A stretch of DNA of 7,102 nucleotides, from positions 1-7,102 of the forward strand of contig JALSQA010000436.1 of NCBI GenBank assembly GCA_026985685.1, in the 5' to 3' direction. The DNA comes from Campylobacterales bacterium. GTDB lineage: Bacteria > Campylobacterota > Campylobacteria > Campylobacterales > QNZT01. The notes below the pieces were generated by a model. That model was not told where the DNA came from, ran no database searches, and saw nothing but the letters and a program-made list of their open reading frames with translations. This document shows, piece after piece, positions 5,489 through 7,102 of the stretch (position 1 is the stretch's first letter; every line of letters starts with the position of its first letter). The position numbers were made by a program, and so were the translations under genes.

Positions 5489-6499
5489 ATGGGTTTAAAA
5501 AAGTTTGTTGTTTTTGGAGCATTATTACTGATTGCGATGGGAATCGTACTTTATACGTTTATTGGTGATGATTATGCTTTACCTATTGCTGGTATTACAA
5601 TCAAACTTCCTGTTGCTGTTTGGGTTTTATTTCCTGCATTTATTTTGTACTTGGCTACAATTGCCCACTTGATGTTTTATGGAGCTGTAAATTTTGCCAG
5701 ACTCCGTACGATAAGACGAGATAGTGAAAAATTTGTAGAAAATGCTAAAAGAGCTTTACTTGGTAAAAAAGTAAATGGTGAAGATTATAAAAGTGAAGTT
5801 TTCAAATTGCCTGGAGCAATTTTGCCACTTTTAAATATTGATCCTAAGCGTAGTGAACATATTCGTGTTTATGATGATGGTATTCAAGATATTTTAGAAG
5901 CAAAACGACGTGTTAAAGATGGTGAAGTGATTGATTTGGCAAAATTTAATTTGTTGTCTGATAATGCTCTTGTTTTGCGAAATGCTGAAAATGCTTTGAA
6001 AAAAGATCCTACCTATGCAACAACAATCCTAAAAAAATGCGATGATAAAACATTATGTCAAAAAGCTCATCTGGCTTTAGGAAAGTATGCATCTCTTGAT
6101 GAGATAAAAAAATATGAAGTCGAACCGACAAAAGAACTTTTTTATACTTTGATTGATCGCATCAATGCTAAAGAAAATCCAATAGAATTAAGTGATGATG
6201 ATATTATAGAATTTATTGAAAAGATGGATTTTAGTAAAGATGATTATATAAAATTAGCTAAAAAATTAAAAAGTAAAGTTAATCCTGATAGATTGATCTT
6301 ATTATTTGAAAAACTTGCACACCAATTTCCTCATAAAGCAGGTGAGGGGTATTTGTATGTTTTATTTGATGTGCAAATGCTGGATAATGCGAGAGAATAT
6401 TTAGAAAATTCTAGTGAAGAAGAGTATCCTGTCTTTAAATATCTTCTATTTTTAAAAGATAGTGGTAAAAATTTCGATACTGATCTATTTTTTAAATAA
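5489..6499 (+). CDS. Two-TM inner-membrane protein with large helical cytoplasmic domain, function unknown
   Basis: I cannot name a function for this 336-residue protein. It has two N-terminal membrane segments, about 5-24 (KFVVFGALLLIAMGIVLYTF) and 41-64 (PVAVWVLFPAFILYLATIAH onward), joined by a short loop, then RLRTIRR (71-77). By the positive-inside rule both the MGLKK N-terminus and the remaining ~260 residues should be cytoplasmic. That domain is lysine/glutamate-rich and reads as successive helices, including NAENALKKDPTYATTILKK and KLAKKLKSKVNPDRLILLF, suggesting a helical-repeat (TPR- or HEAT-like) scaffold, though no repeat is clear enough to assert. The outline recalls LapA-type membrane segments plus a LapB-type helical part; this is only an analogy. 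The ATG follows AAAGGA 12 bp after dksA. A homologue at the same place in C. jejuni (Cj0124c, from memory) indicates a conserved lineage-specific protein. Confidence 0.85.
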   Translation: MGLKKFVVFGALLLIAMGIVLYTFIGDDYALPIAGITIKLPVAVWVLFPAFILYLATIAHLMFYGAVNFARLRTIRRDSEKFVENAKRALLGKKVNGEDYKSEVFKLPGAILPLLNIDPKRSEHIRVYDDGIQDILEAKRRVKDGEVIDLAKFNLLSDNALVLRNAENALKKDPTYATTILKKCDDKTLCQKAHLALGKYASLDEIKKYEVEPTKELFYTLIDRINAKENPIELSDDDIIEFIEKMDFSKDDYIKLAKKLKSKVNPDRLILLFEKLAHQFPHKAGEGYLYVLFDVQMLDNAREYLENSSEEEYPVFKYLLFLKDSGKNFDTDLFFK

Positions 6500-6501
6500 A
6501 A

Positions 6502-7102
6502 TTGCCACTTATTGACTTTTCAAAAAAAGATCTGTTAGTATTAGCCCCTTTGGCGGGTTACACAGATCTTCCTTTCCGTAGTGTTGTAAAAAAATTTGGT
6601 GTTGATCTTACTATCAGTGAGATGATTAGTGCTAATGCTTTGATACATCATTCTAAAAAAACTTTTAAAATGATTGAAAAATCACCAATTGAGAGTCCTT
6701 ATATTGTCCAGATTGCAACAGGTGATGTGGATGTCGCAAAAAAAGCAGTTGAAATTTTAAATGATATTGAAGGAATTGATGGGATAGATTTAAATTGTGG
6801 CTGTCCTGTTCCTAAAGTTGTATCACAAAATTCAGGTTCATCACTTTTGCAAGATTTAGATCAAATGGCAAGAGTGATTGAAACGATAAAAAAATTCTCA
6901 AATAAACAATATACATCCGTAAAATCTCGTTTAGGTTTTAATGAAAAGATAGCCAAAGAGATAGCTCAGAGTGTTGAAAATGCTGGTGCTGATTATTTGA
7001 CTCTTCATGGTAGAACACGTGCAGGAAAGTATAAAGCACCAGTAGATTATGAAGCTATAAAATTAGCTAAAGAGAGTGTTAAAATACCTATCATCGCAAA
7101 TG
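6502..7102 (+). CDS. dus: tRNA-dihydrouridine synthase, N-terminal part (3' truncated by window)
   Basis: This is an FMN-dependent enzyme that reduces uridines to dihydrouridine in tRNA, using NADPH. The visible 200 residues cover most of the TIM-barrel: APLAGYTDLPFRSVVKKFG (15-33, FMN-binding start), SEMISANAL (39-47), DLNCGCPVPKV (96-106) with the catalytic cysteine C101, SVKSRLGF (139-146) with the FMN-contacting lysine K141, and LHGRTRAGKY (168-177). The C-terminal helical tRNA-binding domain lies beyond the window. The start is TTG at 6502: it is 2 bp after the preceding stop, an in-frame TAA lies at 6493-6495, and PLIDFSKKDLLVLAPLAG reads like the N-terminus of family members; the next in-frame ATG encodes residue 41, past the FMN motif. 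No SD is visible, so translation is probably coupled to the membrane-protein gene. Subfamily appears closer to DusB-like proteins, but this is not certain. Confidence 0.94.
   Translation, partial: MPLIDFSKKDLLVLAPLAGYTDLPFRSVVKKFGVDLTISEMISANALIHHSKKTFKMIEKSPIESPYIVQIATGDVDVAKKAVEILNDIEGIDGIDLNCGCPVPKVVSQNSGSSLLQDLDQMARVIETIKKFSNKQYTSVKSRLGFNEKIAKEIAQSVENAGADYLTLHGRTRAGKYKAPVDYEAIKLAKESVKIPIIAN
6527..6570 (+). repeat. Inverted repeat / hairpin in the 5' end of dus
   Basis: AAGATCTGT (6527-6535) and ACAGATCTT (6562-6570) are perfect 9-bp inverted copies. Between them TAGCCC (6542-6547) can pair with GGGTTA (6555-6560) with one G-T, leaving a 7-nt loop. The result is a two-part stem-loop 25-69 nt downstream of the TTG start. 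Each outer arm contains the self-complementary AGATCT, which makes part of the symmetry easier to get by chance. The sequence also encodes the conserved FMN motif, so codon constraint may explain it. Confidence 0.35.

Overview
The window is a dense, AT-rich block of bacterial genes, all on the + strand, with almost no spacing. Its gene content and order point to Campylobacterota (formerly Epsilonproteobacteria). From memory, the run IMPase-family protein, accD, rlmH, dksA, two-TM protein, dus matches Campylobacter jejuni Cj0128c to Cj0123c. A gltB/gltD pair joined to this block and a thiE-like gene inside it suggest a free-living relative (Sulfurimonas/Arcobacter-like) rather than C. jejuni itself. 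The genus is an inference.

Layout: 1-1020 is the 3' end of gltB (glutamate synthase large chain). 1024-2415 is gltD (small chain). About 2422-3147 is an inositol-monophosphatase-family phosphatase with no ATG/GTG/TTG at its natural N-terminus. 3156-4082 is accD (acetyl-CoA carboxylase beta). 4072-4638 is a compact thiE-like gene overlapping both neighbours by 11 bp. 4628-5083 is rlmH (23S rRNA methyltransferase). 5126-5476 is a short dksA. 5489-6499 is a two-TM protein of unknown function. 6502 to the window end is the 5' part of a dihydrouridine synthase gene that starts with TTG.

The largest gap with no coding evidence is 42 bp (5084-5125), and no convincing terminator or promoter is visible. 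The genes therefore probably form one long transcript joining nitrogen assimilation (GOGAT), membrane lipid synthesis (AccD), thiamine synthesis, ribosome and tRNA modification (RlmH, Dus) and growth-rate control (DksA). Several junctions depend on overlaps or on SD motifs placed over stop codons, which suggests translational coupling.

The window looks mainly like core metabolism and translation genes. I see no defence system, mobile element, CRISPR array or RNA gene. The points most worth a second look are the missing canonical start of the phosphatase gene, which lies in frame behind the gltD amber stop; a 17-bp hairpin just inside thiE whose core is an exact FNR-box-like palindrome; a 9-bp inverted repeat early in dus; and the uncharacterised two-TM protein.
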